Part shown: positions 31,817 through 43,726 of the stretch, piece after piece
How positions within the stretch are numbered: position 1 is the first letter of the stretch
Layout of the letters: every line of letters begins with the position of its first letter
DNA from: Lepus europaeus
Taxonomy: Eukaryota; Chordata; Mammalia; Lagomorpha; Leporidae
Length of the DNA: 64,000 nucleotides
Direction: 5' to 3'
Assembly: GCF_033115175.1 (NCBI RefSeq)
Contig: NC_084838.1
Location: 39,163,468-39,227,467 of the forward strand
Translations under genes and position numbers: made by a program
Notes under the pieces: generated by a model
Database searches by the model: none
The model's input: only the letters and a program-made list of their open reading frames with translations
What the model was told of the DNA's origin: nothing

Positions 31817-32146
31817 TTTTTTTTTTTTTTTGACAGGCAGAGTGGATAGTGAGAGAGAGAGACAGAGAGAAAGGTCTTCCTTTGCCGTTGGTTCACCCTC
31901 CAATGGCCGCCGCGGCCGGCGCACCGCGCTGATCAGAAGGCAGGAGCCAGGTGCTTCTCCTGGTCTCCCATGCGGGTGCAGGGCCCAAGCACCTGGGCCA
32001 TCCTCCACTGCCTTCCCGGGCCACAGCAGAGAGCTGGCCTGGAAGAGGGGCAACCGGGACAGAATCTGGCGCCCCGACCAGGACTAGAACCCGGTGTGCC
32101 GGCGCCGCAAGGTGGAGGATTAGCCTGTTGAGCCACGGCGCCGGCC
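31817..32146 (-). mobile_element. C-repeat SINE (young subfamily)
   Basis: Reverse full-length copy starting with T15 and ending in the GGCGCCGGCC head. No clear TSD, because the left flank is the CT tract of the neighbouring copy. Confidence 0.93.
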
Positions 32147-32309
32147 AGGACAGCTCTCATTTGAGGATAGCATGAGTTAGAACTTAAATACAAATATATT
32201 CGTTTACATAACTTTTCAGGGACTATGTATAGCTTTTGTAATAAGAAAAGTTATATGAAGGACTTCTTTTAAAGATACCACAGAAATGAAAAAAAAAATC
32301 AAAAGTTTA

Positions 32310-32597
32310 AAAAAAGATTTATTTATTTTATTTTGAAAGTCAGAGTTAAAGAGAGCTTCCATCCACTGATTTACTCCCCCAAACAGCTGCAACGGCCAAG
32401 GCTGGGCCAGGGGAAGTCAGGAGTCAGGAGCTTTTTCTGGGTCTCCAATGTGGGTGCAGGGGCCCAAGCACTTGGGTCACCTTCCACTGCTTTCCCAGGC
32501 CATCAGCAAGGAGCTGGATTGCAAGTGGAGCAGCCACCATATGGGATGACGGCATTCCAGGTGGCGGCTTTACCCGCTGCGTCACTGTGCCGGCCCC
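32310..32597 (-). mobile_element. C-repeat SINE
   Basis: Reverse copy with (ATTT)n tail, diverged body and CCGGCCCC head end. Confidence 0.9.
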
Positions 32598-32652
32598 AAG
32601 AGTTTTCTTAAGTGTTGCTGAAATCACTTCGTAGTTTCCACTTCATAAGTAC

Positions 32653-32988
32653 ATGGGTGCTGCGGTTTGAATGTGCCCCGCAAAGGTCACATGCTGGAAA
32701 TGCAATCACGGATCTAACAGTGTTGAAAGAGGTGGGACCTTTAAGAGGTGGGAGCCCTTCTGAATGGAGTTCTGGCCCCCTCCCTTCTCTCTCTCTCTCT
32801 CTCTCTCTCTCCTGTCCTGCCTTCTGCCAGGGCAGGGCACAGCAGGGGGGACCTTGCCAGATGCAGGCCCCTCAACTGTGGACTTCCAGCCTCCAGTGTG
32901 GTGGGAAATAAATTTCTGTTCTTCACAAATCACCCAGCCTCAGGTATTCTCCTGTACCATCATAGAGTGAACCAAGACACCCAGCAAT
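32653..32988 (+). repeat. MaLR-type solo LTR (MLT1/MST-like)
   Basis: Shows the typical order: 'gcggtttgaatgtgcccc', then 'acagtgttgaaagaggtggg', a CT-rich stretch with (CT)n, 'cttccagcctcc', AAATAAATTTCTGTTCTT (poly(A) signal zone), 'acccagcctcaggtattc', and an end like 'gaaccaagacac'. A very old retrovirus-like LTR with no coding part. Confidence 0.7.
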
Positions 32989-33705
32989 AATTGATGGGGC
33001 TTTTATGGATAAATTATCAGTTCATTTATTTATAAAGACATATGAATGCAAAATGCAACTTTGTGGCTCTTCTATACAACTCCACCGGAGTTATTATTTT
33101 AGTTCAGTAAAAACTTGCTGAGTGGAATTAAACAGTTTAGTGTGAAATGTTTATAAAGATCTAAATGGGGAAGGACACAGTGAGGCTACTAATCTGTTGT
33201 AAATTACACCTTAGTCAGAGTTGATACTATTGGCTATCACCTGCTACTTAAAATTCTTGCCAGGCTTCTGTGTGACAGCTCATATTCATGATCATTCTCC
33301 CATCACAAGGTCCAACTGACTGCTCACCATGAAGATCTTTTCCCCTGAAGTGTGGGCTTCCCCCTGGGGCTTTAGTCCTCCTATTTCTACATTCTTCCTT
33401 CCAGACTCATTTCCTTGTTGAGTTCATCCACAGCCATGGCATCATCTATCACTGCACACCTAACTTCCTGTAGAAAATTACCTTGTCTCACTGGGTGTGG
33501 GCATGTGTGCTATTGTTGCTACACATATCAGAGCTTCTGATAAAGGCAACGATCAGCATTCCACAATGCAACAATGGCTTGGAAGATTTCAGGATGAGTT
33601 GTTGGTATCAATGGTAATGAACTCCTCCTCTCCCCATATAACAAACCAAATCAAAACAGTACAAAGAAAAATCTAGCAAAGCATGTGTTTAAAATTCTCG
33701 GTTTG
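32989..33705. other. Intergenic, no recognised gene
   Basis: AT-rich then mixed sequence. Possibly an old LINE-derived piece near 33250-33480 but too diverged to name. Confidence 0.4.
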
Positions 33706-34048
33706 GGCCGACACTGTGACACAGTGGGTTAATGCCCTGGCCTGAAGTACAGGCATCCCATATGGGTGCCGGTTCAAGACCCGGCTGCTCCACTTCTGAT
33801 CCAGCTCTCTACTATGGCCTAGGAAAGCAGTGGAAGATGGCCCAAGTCCTTGGGCCCCTGCACCCACGTGGGAGACCTGGAAGAAGCTCCTGGCTCCTGG
33901 CTCCAGATCGGCGCAGCTCCAGCCATTGCAGCCAATTGGGGAGTGAACCAGAGGATGGAAGACCTCTCTCTCTCTCTGCCTTTCCTTCTCTCTCTGTATA
34001 ACTCTGACTTTCAAATAAATAAATAAATCTTAAGAACAAAACAAAACA
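33706..34048 (+). mobile_element. C-repeat SINE
   Basis: Full-length plus copy with (AAAT)n tail; directly followed by another plus copy. Confidence 0.93.
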
Positions 34049-34384
34049 GGCCAGCGCCATGGCTTAACAGGCTAATCCTCCACCTTGCGGTGCTGGCACA
34101 CCGGGTTCTAGTCCCGGTTAGGGCACCGGATTCTATCCTGGTTGCCCCTCTTCCAGGCCAGCTCTCTGCTATGGCCCGGGAAGGCAGTGGAGGATGGCCC
34201 AAGTGCTTGGGCCCTGCACCCCATGGGAGACCAGGAGAAGCACCTGGCTCCTGGCTTCGGATCAGCACGATGCGCTGGCCACTGCGGCCATTGGAGGGTG
34301 AACCAATGGCAAAGGAAGACCTTTCTCTCTGTCTCTCTCTCACTATCCACTCTGCCTGTCAAAAAAAAAAAAAAAAAAAAAAAA
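34049..34384 (+). mobile_element. C-repeat SINE (young subfamily), in tandem
   Basis: Head begins directly after the A-rich tail of the preceding copy. Poly(A) of about 24. The following CT-rich scrap (34385-34450) is another C-repeat 3' end, so this copy probably inserted into an existing tail. Confidence 0.93.
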
Positions 34385-34648
34385 CCTCTCTCTCTCTCTC
34401 TCTCTGCCTCTCTGAAACTCTGCTTAAAAAAACAAACAAACAAACAAAAAAGCAAGTAGCATGAGCCCTTGGGTCCAGCCCCAAAACATGAGGATTTTTA
34501 AAAAAAATTTAAAAAAAATAAAAGTCTTGGTTAATGATGTCATACCTTGTATGGGGAAGGAGGAAACTAAGTAATGCAATAACTGGCTAACAGAAGAAAT
34601 TAGACATTGCCAAAATTTAAAATTTCTGCTCTTCAAAAGACATCCTAT

Positions 34649-34969
34649 GGGGCTGGCACTGTGGTACAGTGGTCAAGCTGCCACCTGTGCCAGTTTGAGT
34701 CCCAGCTGCTCCACTTCCAATCCAGCTGTCTGCTAATGCAGCTGGGAAAGCAGCAGAAGATGGTCTAAGTACTTGGGCACCCACACCATGTGGAGACCTG
34801 GAAAAAGCTCCTGACTCCTGGCTTCAGCCTGGTTCAGTGCTAGTCTTTGCAGTAATCTGGGGAGTGAACCAGCTGATGGAGACCCCTCTGTGTGTGTGTG
34901 TGTGTGTGTTTCTCTCTGTAGTTCTTTCAAATAAATAAATAAATAAATCTTAAAACAAAACAAAAAAAG
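34649..34969 (+). mobile_element. C-repeat SINE
   Basis: Plus copy with a short (GT)n inside the CT-rich region and (AAAT)n tail. Confidence 0.92.
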
Positions 34970-35255
34970 ATGCCTACATCCCAAATCAGAATACCTGGGT
35001 TTAATACCTGGCTCCAGCTCCTGACTCCAATTTCTTGTTAATGCAGACTCTGGGAGGCAGCAGTGATGGCTCCAGTAGTTGGGTTCCTGCCACCCACAGG
35101 GGAGACCTGGATTGAGTTTCTAGCTCTTGGTTCCAAGCACCCAGCTTTGGCTCAGCCCAGCCCAGGTTATTTGGGGTATTTGGGAAGTGAACCAGTGGAT
35201 GGGAGTGCTCCCTTGTGAGCTCTCTCTCTGTCTCACAAATAAACACTTAAAAGGT
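34970..35255 (+). mobile_element. C-repeat SINE (old), 5'-truncated
   Basis: Adjoins the previous copy in tandem. It begins at the 'atgcctacatccca' part of the head. Confidence 0.85.
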
Positions 35256-35261
35256 GCTCAA

Positions 35262-36330
35262 TATCAATATTCATTAGTGAAATGCAAATAAAAACACAAT
35301 GAAGTACTACTACATTTCTACTAGAATGATTTTTCTTTCAAAAGCTGACATTACCAAATGCTGACAAAGACGCTATCCACTGCAACTCTCATACGATGCT
35401 AAAAATTTAGGGTAAAATTGCACAGCCCACTTTGGAAAACAATTTGGCAGTTTTTCCTTTATCAACTGAAACATTCACTTATCTGAGGACCTAAGATTTC
35501 ACTCCTGGGTATTTATCCAAGAAAAATGTAAACATATGCCCACAAAAAGACTTGCATTTGTAGACGGCACCATGGCTTAACAGGCTAATCCTCTGCCCTG
35601 CGGCGCCAGCACACCAGGTTCTAGTCCCGGTCGGGGTGCCGGATTCTGTCCCGGTTGTTGCTCTTCCAGTCCAGCTCTCTGCTGTGGCCCGGGAGTGCAG
35701 TGGAGGATGGCCCAAGTCCTTGGGCCCTGTACCCCACGGGAGTCCAGGAGAAGCACCTGGCTCCCGGCTTCAGATCAGCGCGGTGTGCTGGCCACAGCGC
35801 GCCGGCCACAGCAGCCATTGGAGGGTGAACCAATGGTAAAGGAAGACCTTTCTCTCTGTCTCTCTCTCTCACTGTCCACTCTGCCTGTCAAAAAAGACTT
35901 GCATATGTGAGTGTTCACAGTAACTTCCACAAAGTGGCAAATGGTCCAAACGTCCATCAACAGATGACTGGATTCAGATCAAGATTTGTCCATATAGTAA
36001 ATGTATATAAAAATATGAATATCAAAAACTGAACCCTGAACTACAGAAGGCAAGCGACACAATTTGTATGAAGCTCTGTAGTAGGTAAAATAAATCTATA
36101 GTCACAGACATCTGGTCAGCAGCTGCCTGGAATGGGGTGGGGGAGGAGGAGAAGCACTACAAGTGTAAGGAGGGAACTGCAGGGGGTAGGTCCCAGAGAT
36201 GTTCCATATCTTGATTGGGGGAATGACTACACAGGCATACACATTTATTGAAACTCACAGAACTTTACATATAAAATGGGTACATTTTCTAGTATGTACA
36301 TTATATTTCAATAAAATTGGAAAAATGATG
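35262..36330 (+). repeat. L1 3'-end fragment (old L1M class), split by a SINE
   Basis: Matches the familiar L1 3' region: 'aaatgcaaataaaaacacaatga', 'ttggaaaacaatttggcag', 'cactcctgggtatttatcc', 'caaacgtccatcaacag', and the end 'tatttcaataaaattgg'. Interrupted at 35561-35889. Non-coding by decay. Confidence 0.8.
35561..35889 (+). mobile_element. C-repeat SINE (young subfamily) inside the L1
   Basis: Flanked by AAAAAGACTTGCATTT before and AAAAAGACTTGCATAT after (one mismatch). Confidence 0.95.
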
Positions 36331-36357
36331 ATTTGGGAACAATTAAGGAGTAATTTT

Positions 36358-36683
36358 AGGGAAGGATATCGTGGTGCAATGGATTAAGCTGTTGCTTGGA
36401 ACACCCACATCCCATATCAGAGTGTCTGGTTTGGGTTCAACTACTTTGTGTTTCCAGTCCAGCTTCCTACTAATGTACCCTCAGAGGCAATGGATGATAG
36501 CCCAAGTACTTGGGTTCCTGCCACCATGCAAGAGACTTGGATAAAGTTCCAGCTCCTGGCTTGGCCTTTTCCAGCTCCAACTGTTGCGTGCATTTGTGCA
36601 GTGAAGCAGCAAATAGAAGATCTCTGCCCCTGACTCTACCTTTCAATTAAATAAAGGAATACATCTTTCTTGAAAAAAAGGGG
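36358..36683 (+). mobile_element. C-repeat SINE (old)
   Basis: Diverged plus copy ending in A-rich sequence and a G9 run. Confidence 0.87.
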
Positions 36684-36919
36684 GGGGGGTATTTTAAAGC
36701 CTTCTACTTTCAATAATGGCTATTCAACAAATCATTACAGAAAGTAATCAGTCCATTCATGGTATAGGATTATCTTTGCCCCACCAGCCTTCTGAAACAC
36801 AGTGAGGAAGAGGTTTTCTGTTTAGTGGAAATGCATTTGCTCTCCAATCCTTAGGAGGTAGAATGTGATTTGCATGCCCTATCACAGTTAACCACAGATT
36901 TTTAAAAATCAAGTCCAAG

Positions 36920-37278
36920 GGGTTGGTGCTGTGGCATAGCAGGTTAAAGCCCCAGCCTGCCGTGCTGGCATCCCATATGGGCGCCAGTTCAAGTCCTGGC
37001 TGCTCCTCTTCTGATCCAGCTCCCTGCTAATGCTCCTGGGAAAGCAGTGGAGGATGGCTCAAGTCCTTGGGCCCCTACACCCACACAGAAGATCCAGTGG
37101 AAACTCCTAGCTCCTCATTTTGGATCGGTTCAGCTCCAGCTGTTGTGGCCATTTGGGGACTGAACCAGCATATGGAAGCTCCCCCCTACCCCCCACCTCT
37201 GACTCTCTCTGTAACTCTTTCAAATGAAAATAAAATAAAAAATAACTAAATAAATCTAAAAAAACTAAATAAATCTAA
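36920..37278 (+). mobile_element. C-repeat SINE
   Basis: Perfect 16-bp TSD AAAAATCAAGTCCAAG at 36904-36919 and 37279-37294. Confidence 0.95.
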
Positions 37279-37294
37279 AAAAATCAAGTCCAAG

Positions 37295-38840
37295 TTATGG
37301 TAAGAGTTGAAATATACTATTCTTTATCAGAGGGCTAATACAGAACACTTCTATTATACAATCTGATTACGACCTGGACCTTCCAAAGAAGGCAGAGAAT
37401 CATCTGGCACATGTACTGGTAGGCCCCTCCACCCCCAAAACAACACACACAGAGGAGATGGGCAGGAGTGCCTCCTGGGCCACACTCTACAAGGAAGAAT
37501 GGCTCCACCATCAGAGCAGCAGGTTGCTAGCAGAGCATATGGATAAGGTTTATGTTTGTAATGCCACTTATATTTATTATAGTTACTTTGGACTGTCAGA
37601 CACTGGAAAGGCTTTCTGTATACACACAGGAAGGCAACGACAGGAAGGCAGAACCTGCCAACTGCCTCTCTCCCCCACCCACTAACTCACTGCCCAATGT
37701 TAAAATCACACAAAAGACTTTGGGTCGGGTCAAGAGTAAAGAGAGGTCTAGGATCAAGGAAGAGATGAGAAGTAAAGCTGGGAGTGGGAGTGGATGGCAG
37801 GGGACAGGGCATCTGCCGTCTGGAGCGCCAGCACCCATGTCCCCTTCCTCTGTCTTCTCAGGCAGTTGACTGCACTGCTCTGTGTTTAGCCTTGTTGGGA
37901 GATACAATCAAGCGTCTGCTCACCCCCAACAGAAACCCAGGGGCTTGCTAGGGACCCCTTCCCTCAGATCTTTTCTCTGTGTATCCAGATAGAGTCACGG
38001 ACAGCACTTGCAAGCTTCACCAATGAAATCATCCACTGAGATTTTACTTCTTTAGAAGAACCAAAGAAATGGTTGGCAGTGGAGCCAGGCCAGCCAGCAG
38101 AGCAGTTCCTGTTCCTTAGGGTTCCTTTCTGTCCTTCGAGGTTTCAACTCAGTGAAGAAACAAATATTTCAAATTTCCTCTTCCTCCTCTATTCCCTGTC
38201 CTTTCTCAAGCCCCCTCATCAGAGTTCATGTCTATTATCACTTCAATATTTTTTCTTCCAGAAAACACCTAGACATCATACTGTTTTTAAAATGCACGCG
38301 TGATATAAATAGGATTATATTATACATCTTGTGATATAACCTGATTTTTTCATAAGCTGTGATTCTTTTATTTCTTTGGTATCTTCTCATCGTGCCTAAT
38401 TGAAACTGTGTACATGAAAACCCTGTCAAAACTGGAGTCTAAGGATAGGCAGGGACTCAGTTAATTTCACTACTATAAAGTCCCTTAATCACACACAATA
38501 GGATGGCTTAAGGCTCACATTAAGCTGAATAATGAGGATTCTAAAAAATGTGAACAGACTTCCAGGCAGAAAAGTTCTTACAGGCAACAGGGAGCAGGCT
38601 CCTGAGCAGGGAAACCTCATGACTAAGGAAATGTTTCAAGACAAAATGGCAACAGTATACATAATACTTGCTAGCATCAGGGGAGACTGGGTAGCAAGAA
38701 GACCAGTTAAGCAGCTAACACAGACCAGCTGAACTGAGGAAATAAAACCCTGGATTACAGTGGTGCCAGTGGATTAGAGAGGAACTTTCACTGCATGATA
38801 AGTAGGTAGACTAGTAGTGGAGAAGAAACAAATAATTTTA
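37295..38840. other. Intergenic, no recognised gene
   Basis: About 1.5 kb with no C-repeat. No exon recognised. Confidence 0.45.
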
Positions 38841-38842
38841 AT

Positions 38843-38970
38843 TAGAAGAGCTGGATTCGAATCCCAGCAACTGTGGAATTTACCAGCTGTTATAATCTTT
38901 GGCAAGATACTTCTTGTTCCACACCTCAGTTTGTCAATAAAAGGAAGATCTTGGAGTATCAGAGCCTTTA
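38843..38970 (+). repeat. MIR fragment
   Basis: 'gagctggattcgaatcccagc', then 'taccagctgttataatctttggcaagatac', then 'cacctcagtttgtcaata' follow the MIR sense order. Confidence 0.8.
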
Positions 38971-39611
38971 CTCCCCCCCCCCCCCAGCAGAACCCATGTG
39001 TGTGTGGTGTTTTCAAAAAGATCTTAAAGGAAATCTTGCTTATAAAACAAAAGCAAGATTGTTCTGGTTGAAGCACAGGCGTCCGTCTACCTTCCATGTC
39101 ACCCTTCTCAGCCACTTCTGAGGCATTCCCGAGGAATCTCCAGGGGCCTAAGAAACACAGTTTGAGAACATCTGAAGACCTTACTACCAACTCTAATATT
39201 CAATGACCCATGGGCGGAAACTTGGCAGAGGTGCCTAGAAAAATAGAAATCACTTTAATCGTTGCCATGTAGTTGCTAATAGGATGAACTGACTTGTTTT
39301 AAATTTCTCTGCTTCTCCTTACAGATAGAACCCAATTCAACATCCAAAACTTCACCCGAACCTTGTGTAGATGGTACTCTAGCATCTATAGACAACACAG
39401 ACACTAGTAATTCAGTGCTAAACAATTTGGCTCAGTCCCATTAGAGAGCCTCAGATTTTTCCAAAGGTCTTCCTTATCGAGGCAAAATTTGTCTCCCTAT
39501 CTCTGTCATCTAAATAAAGGTTCTTATTCTACCTGCTGGAGCTAAATCAAATAAATCTAATCCCTCCTCCACAAGACAGTCCTTCAACTATTTGAAGAGT
39601 GCTAGCAAGTT
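38971..39611. other. Intergenic, weak MER5-like piece
   Basis: A C12 run near 38972. 39118-39175 resembles the end of a MER5-class element ('aaacacagtttgagaacatctg'). No gene. Confidence 0.4.
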
Positions 39612-39623
39612 TGCTTTATCACT

Positions 39624-39944
39624 TTTTTTTTTTTTTTTGACAGGCAGAGTGGACAGTGAGAGAGAGAAAGGTCTTCCTTTTTGCCATTGGTTCAACCACC
39701 AATGGCTGCCGCGGCCGGCACACTGCGCCGATCCGAAGCCAGGAGCCAGGTGCTTCCTCCGGGTCTCCCTTGCGGGTGCAGGGCCCAAGCACTTGGGCCA
39801 TCTTCTACTGTACTCCCGGGCCGCAGCAGAGAGCTGGACTGGAAGAGGAGCAATCGAGACAGAATCGGCGCCCCAACCAGGACTAGAACCCAGGGTGCCA
39901 GCGCCACAGGCAGAGGATTAGCCTATTGAGCCGTGGCGCCAGCC
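39624..39944 (-). mobile_element. C-repeat SINE (young subfamily)
   Basis: Perfect TSD TGCTTTATCACT at 39612-39623 and 39945-39956. Confidence 0.95.
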
Positions 39945-39956
39945 TGCTTTATCACT

Positions 39957-40770
39957 CTTAATTCTCCTTTGCTCTAGTCTGCCCTGAGTGTTTCATGGAG
40001 GTGACTTGCTCCAGTTTTGGATCAGCTCAACATTTTCAAGCATCTGAAATAGATTTTGAATTATTCATGGCTTTAAGGGGACTTAATTAAGCCAAATGAT
40101 CTTATTGAAACAAATAACCAGCTTTGAAAATTGGTAGCTATTCCTTTCTTGCTATACGTTAGCTGTCGCTGGTACATAGAAGATTGCTAAACCTTTTGGC
40201 CCAAAAGCAAATTATGGAGGTATCTAGCCTGGGGCTACAAAACCATCCAAGACTCAAGACCCAGTGAAGCAGGTACCAATAATGGGAGTACATAGAAGCA
40301 TCCTAAATGCAACACTTGCAATCTAACCAACTCTCAGGGAAGTGTCCTTGCCATTGGAAAATTCAATTTATCACCAAGGTTATATGCAGTATCAACATTG
40401 CAAAGAAAGTCTCATTTACCATTCCTCACCATACCCATTCCATATTCCTCTGTGAAATCAGGGTTTGTGGCTTGGGCCTGGGCAGTTTGGGGAATGGGGA
40501 ATAGGAAGTATGACTGCACTCCTAAGGATAAAGCAAGCCAGCATGGTTGCAGTCCACGATGCACACGGGACTGCTGAGCCCTTACGGTTTCCTGTGTTCC
40601 AGTTGTCCTGGTAACCCGAGGCCTCCCTATTTGTGTTGGCATCATGAGGCCAAGAGCGGAAGCAAAGCTGGAGCGCCAGAAGACCTGCAGGGGAGAAATG
40701 TGGGTAATGCGGCAGTTATGCCACAGAGGGTCATGCCTGGGGCACAAGAATGATTTGGTTGGGTTAGGGG
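39957..40770. other. Intergenic, no recognised gene
   Basis: Unique sequence; nothing supported. Confidence 0.45.
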
Positions 40771-40774
40771 CATG

Positions 40775-40864
40775 GTATCTTCTGAAAAACCTGATCTCTG
40801 GGTTCTACCTCTAACATTTCTGATTCAGTAGGCCTTTGATGAGCTCACAGGAATTTTGCAGCTT
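40775..40864 (+). repeat. hAT-Charlie-type MER fragment
   Basis: 'ctctgggttctacctctaac' and 'tttctgattcagtaggcctttgatg' fit the common mammalian MER5/MER20-class non-autonomous DNA transposon. Confidence 0.55.
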
Positions 40865-40879
40865 TAAAAGACTACTTCC

Positions 40880-41179
40880 TGCCGGCGCTGGGGCTCAATA
40901 GGCTAATCCAACCGGGTTCTAGTCCAGGTTGGGGCGCAAGATTCTGTCCCGGTTGTCCCTCTTCCAGGCCAGCTCTCTGCTGTGGCCAAGGAGTGCAGTA
41001 GAAGATGGCCCAAGTGTTTGGGCCCTGCACCCGCATGGAAGACCAGGAGAAGCACCTGGCTCCTGCCTTCGGATCAGTGCTGTACGCCGGCCACAGCGAC
41101 CATTAGAGGTGAACCAATGGCAAAGGAAGACCTTTCTCTCTCTCTCTCTGCCTGTCCAAAAAAAAAAAAAAAAAAAAAA
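40880..41179 (+). mobile_element. C-repeat SINE (young subfamily)
   Basis: Head shortened by a deletion. TSD AAAAGACTACTTCCT before and AAAAGACTACCTCCT after. Confidence 0.93.
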
Positions 41180-41301
41180 AGACTACCTCCTATCAAGTTG
41201 GAGATCATCACTTTAAAACACAGGCTAGGAAAACAAATCAGCAGATCAGCAGTTGGGGAGAAAGAGCATGTTTCAGAAAGCTAACGTCCTCCCTCCCACA
41301 G

Positions 41302-41492
41302 CCGTTTTCAACATGGGGAGGGGGTGGGACTTTGTCCTCCAGTGTCTCCACTTTTGATTGTCGTAACTAAGAGGTTGCTGCTGGCATCTGCTGGATGTGC
41401 CTACACCTCCTACAGTGTACAGGAAGCCCCCACAACAAAAGGCTTATCCTGCCCAAAACGTTCACAGTGCCCTTGCCCGAGAAACTGCATGA
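41302..41492 (+). repeat. MER5A DNA transposon fossil
   Basis: Close match in order: 'gttttcaacatggggagg', 'cacttttgattgtcgtaac', 'ctggcatctgctgg', 'cctacagtgtacaggaagcc', 'cacaacaaaaggcttatcc', 'gcccgagaaactg'. Non-coding hAT-Charlie derivative. Confidence 0.82.
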
Positions 41493-42172
41493 GAGGATAG
41501 TCTACTCCCTCGACCTCTGCGTCCCCAGCCCACGGGAACGCAATGCCACAGTCACAGCTTTGGAACAGGGTACAGAGAATTACGTGGAAGCCTCTGGAGA
41601 AAAGCTGAGACTCCAGAAATGATTTCTTTTTAAAACAGTGAATTTTATGCAAGAGATGGATGAGGAAGAGATGAGAACAATGGGAAAGGGGAGGCAGACA
41701 ATGACAGGGAGCCCAGAAGGAATCCAGGGGAGGATGAGGCCCTGGTGAGAGCAGTGCGAGGTAACCGCTGCTCCCTCAGTGACAGTAGCCCGTGTGCGCC
41801 TGCAGACCGGTAAAGAGACGGTAAAGCCACTAAAAACAGCACAGGAACAAGGAAGGAAAAGCAACGACGAGGTAGCTACATAGAAGCAGCTTTAGGATTT
41901 GCCAAGTGTAGATCTGGTATGAAGACATTAGAGATCTGTCTGCAAAAGGATATTTAAATAAACAATCTCCAGCAAAGATGACAAATGAAAGAAGATCAGG
42001 TGATATATGAGAACGGGGAAAATTTTATAACTACTTACCTTCTACTATTACCCTCCCCAAGAAAGGTGGGTCCACAAATGCTCCTGGGTTTTACTGAGCA
42101 GAGATAATAAAAGGGAAGGGAAAGTGGAAAAGCAAGAACACACTTAAGAACTATTTAAAAAAAAAACAAACA
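41493..42172. other. Intergenic, no recognised gene
   Basis: No exon or repeat recognised. Confidence 0.45.
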
Positions 42173-42448
42173 TTGCTTTTATTTATTTGAAAGGCAGAAT
42201 TACAGAGAGGGGTAGGGAGACAGAGGGAGAGAAATCTTCCATCTCCTGGTTCGCTCCCCAAATGGCCGCAATGGCCAGGGCTGGGCCACACTGAAGCTAG
42301 AAGCCAGGAGCTTCTTCCAAGTCTCCCATGTGGGTGTAGGGGCCAAGGCGTTAGCAGGGAGCTGGATCAGAAGTGGAGCAGTGCCCATATGGGATCCTGG
42401 TACTGCAGGTGGTGGCTTTACCTAGTACACAAACAGCACCAGTCCCTC
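42173..42448 (-). mobile_element. C-repeat SINE
   Basis: Reverse copy, about 25 bp deleted in the centre. Confidence 0.88.
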
Positions 42449-42519
42449 CCCTTCTTTCTATAACAAACAAATAAACTTTCTCCTCTTTAAGCCTTTCTCT
42501 TCCATATTCTCTTTTTTAA

Positions 42520-42835
42520 AAAAAGATTTATTTATTTATTTTATTTGAAAGGCAGAGTTATAGAGAGGCAGAGGCAGAGAGATAGAGAGAGGTCTTCCAT
42601 CCTCTGGTTCACTTCCCAGCGGCTGGAATAGCTGGAGCTGCACTGATCCAAAGCCAGTAGCTTCTTTCAGGTCTCCCATGTGAGTACAGGGGCCCAAGAA
42701 CTTGGGCCATCTTCTACTGCTTTCCCAGGCCATAGCTGGATCAGAAGTGGCGCAGCTGGGACTGGAACCAGCGCCCATATGGGATGCCAGCACTGCAAGC
42801 GGCGGCTTTACCCACTATGCCACAGCACCGGCTCC
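42520..42835 (-). mobile_element. C-repeat SINE
   Basis: Reverse copy with (ATTT)n tail; head ends at GCACCGGCTCCC. Confidence 0.9.
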
Positions 42836-42897
42836 CCTCCTTTCTCTTTGAACACCACCATCTGCTCTTTGCCCATTTAAGAAAAGTTAGGGAACCA

Positions 42898-43060
42898 GGT
42901 GAAAGACCTGAAAGAAGCTCCTGGTTTCAGATTGGCCCTGCTCCGGCCATTGCAGCTATTTGTGGGGTAAACCAGCAGATGGGAGTCCTCTCTCTCTGCC
43001 CTGCCTCTCTGAACTCCGCCTTTCAAATAATAAATCAATCAATCTTTTAAAAAAAAGATG
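42898..43060 (+). mobile_element. C-repeat SINE, 5'-truncated
   Basis: 3' half only, ending with AAATAATAAATCAATCAATC and poly(A). Confidence 0.85.
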
Positions 43061-43102
43061 GGATAATATACATTCCATATTTAAAAAAAAAAAAAAAAGA
43101 AT

Positions 43103-43403
43103 GGCTGGCACCGCGGCTCAGTAGGCTAATCCTCCGCCTGTGGCGCCGGCACCCCAGGTGCTATCCTAATTGGGGCGCCAGATTCTGTCCTGGCTGCTCC
43201 TCTTCCAGTCCAGCTCTCTGCTGTGACCCGGGAAGGCAGTGGAGGATGGCCCAAGTGCTTGGGCCCTGCGCCCGCATGGGAGACCAGGAGAAGCACCTGG
43301 CTCCTGGCTTCGGACTGGCGCAGCGCCTTTCTCTCTGTCTCTCTCTCTCTCTCACTGTCTAACTCTGCCTCTGCCTGTAAAAAAAAAAAAAAAAAAAAAA
43401 AAA
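43103..43403 (+). mobile_element. C-repeat SINE (young subfamily)
   Basis: Plus copy with poly(A) of about 24; part of the 3' body is deleted before the CT tract. Confidence 0.92.
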
Positions 43404-43540
43404 GGAAAGAAACAGGAGAGATTTGGTAGACACTGTGGGAGTTGCTAGGGAGAGGAACTTTAGGGAAAAAGATTAAATAGGGATTTTTTGAAAGTTTGGT
43501 TTGTGGGACATAGGATGTGAGATACATGCTCTTCTTCTAG

Positions 43541-43720
43541 CCTCCCACCCACATGGGAGACCTGAAGGAAGCTCACAGCTAATGGCTCCAGCCTGGCCCA
43601 GCCCTGGCTGTTGTGGCCATCTGGGGAGTAAAGCAACATATGGAAAACTTGTCTCTCCCTCTCTTCATAACTGATTTTCAAATAAAATAAAATAAATCTT
43701 AACATCAAAAATAAAAATGA
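43541..43720 (+). mobile_element. C-repeat SINE, 5'-truncated
   Basis: 3' half from 'cacccacatgggagacctg' to an A-rich tail. Confidence 0.82.
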
Positions 43721-43726
43721 CTGGGT

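Noticed and set aside
31951-32175. Repeated protein-like frames with [21 protein letters not shown]-type sequence across the window
   Set aside because: These are translations of C-repeat SINEs, found at dozens of sites in either orientation; not genes.
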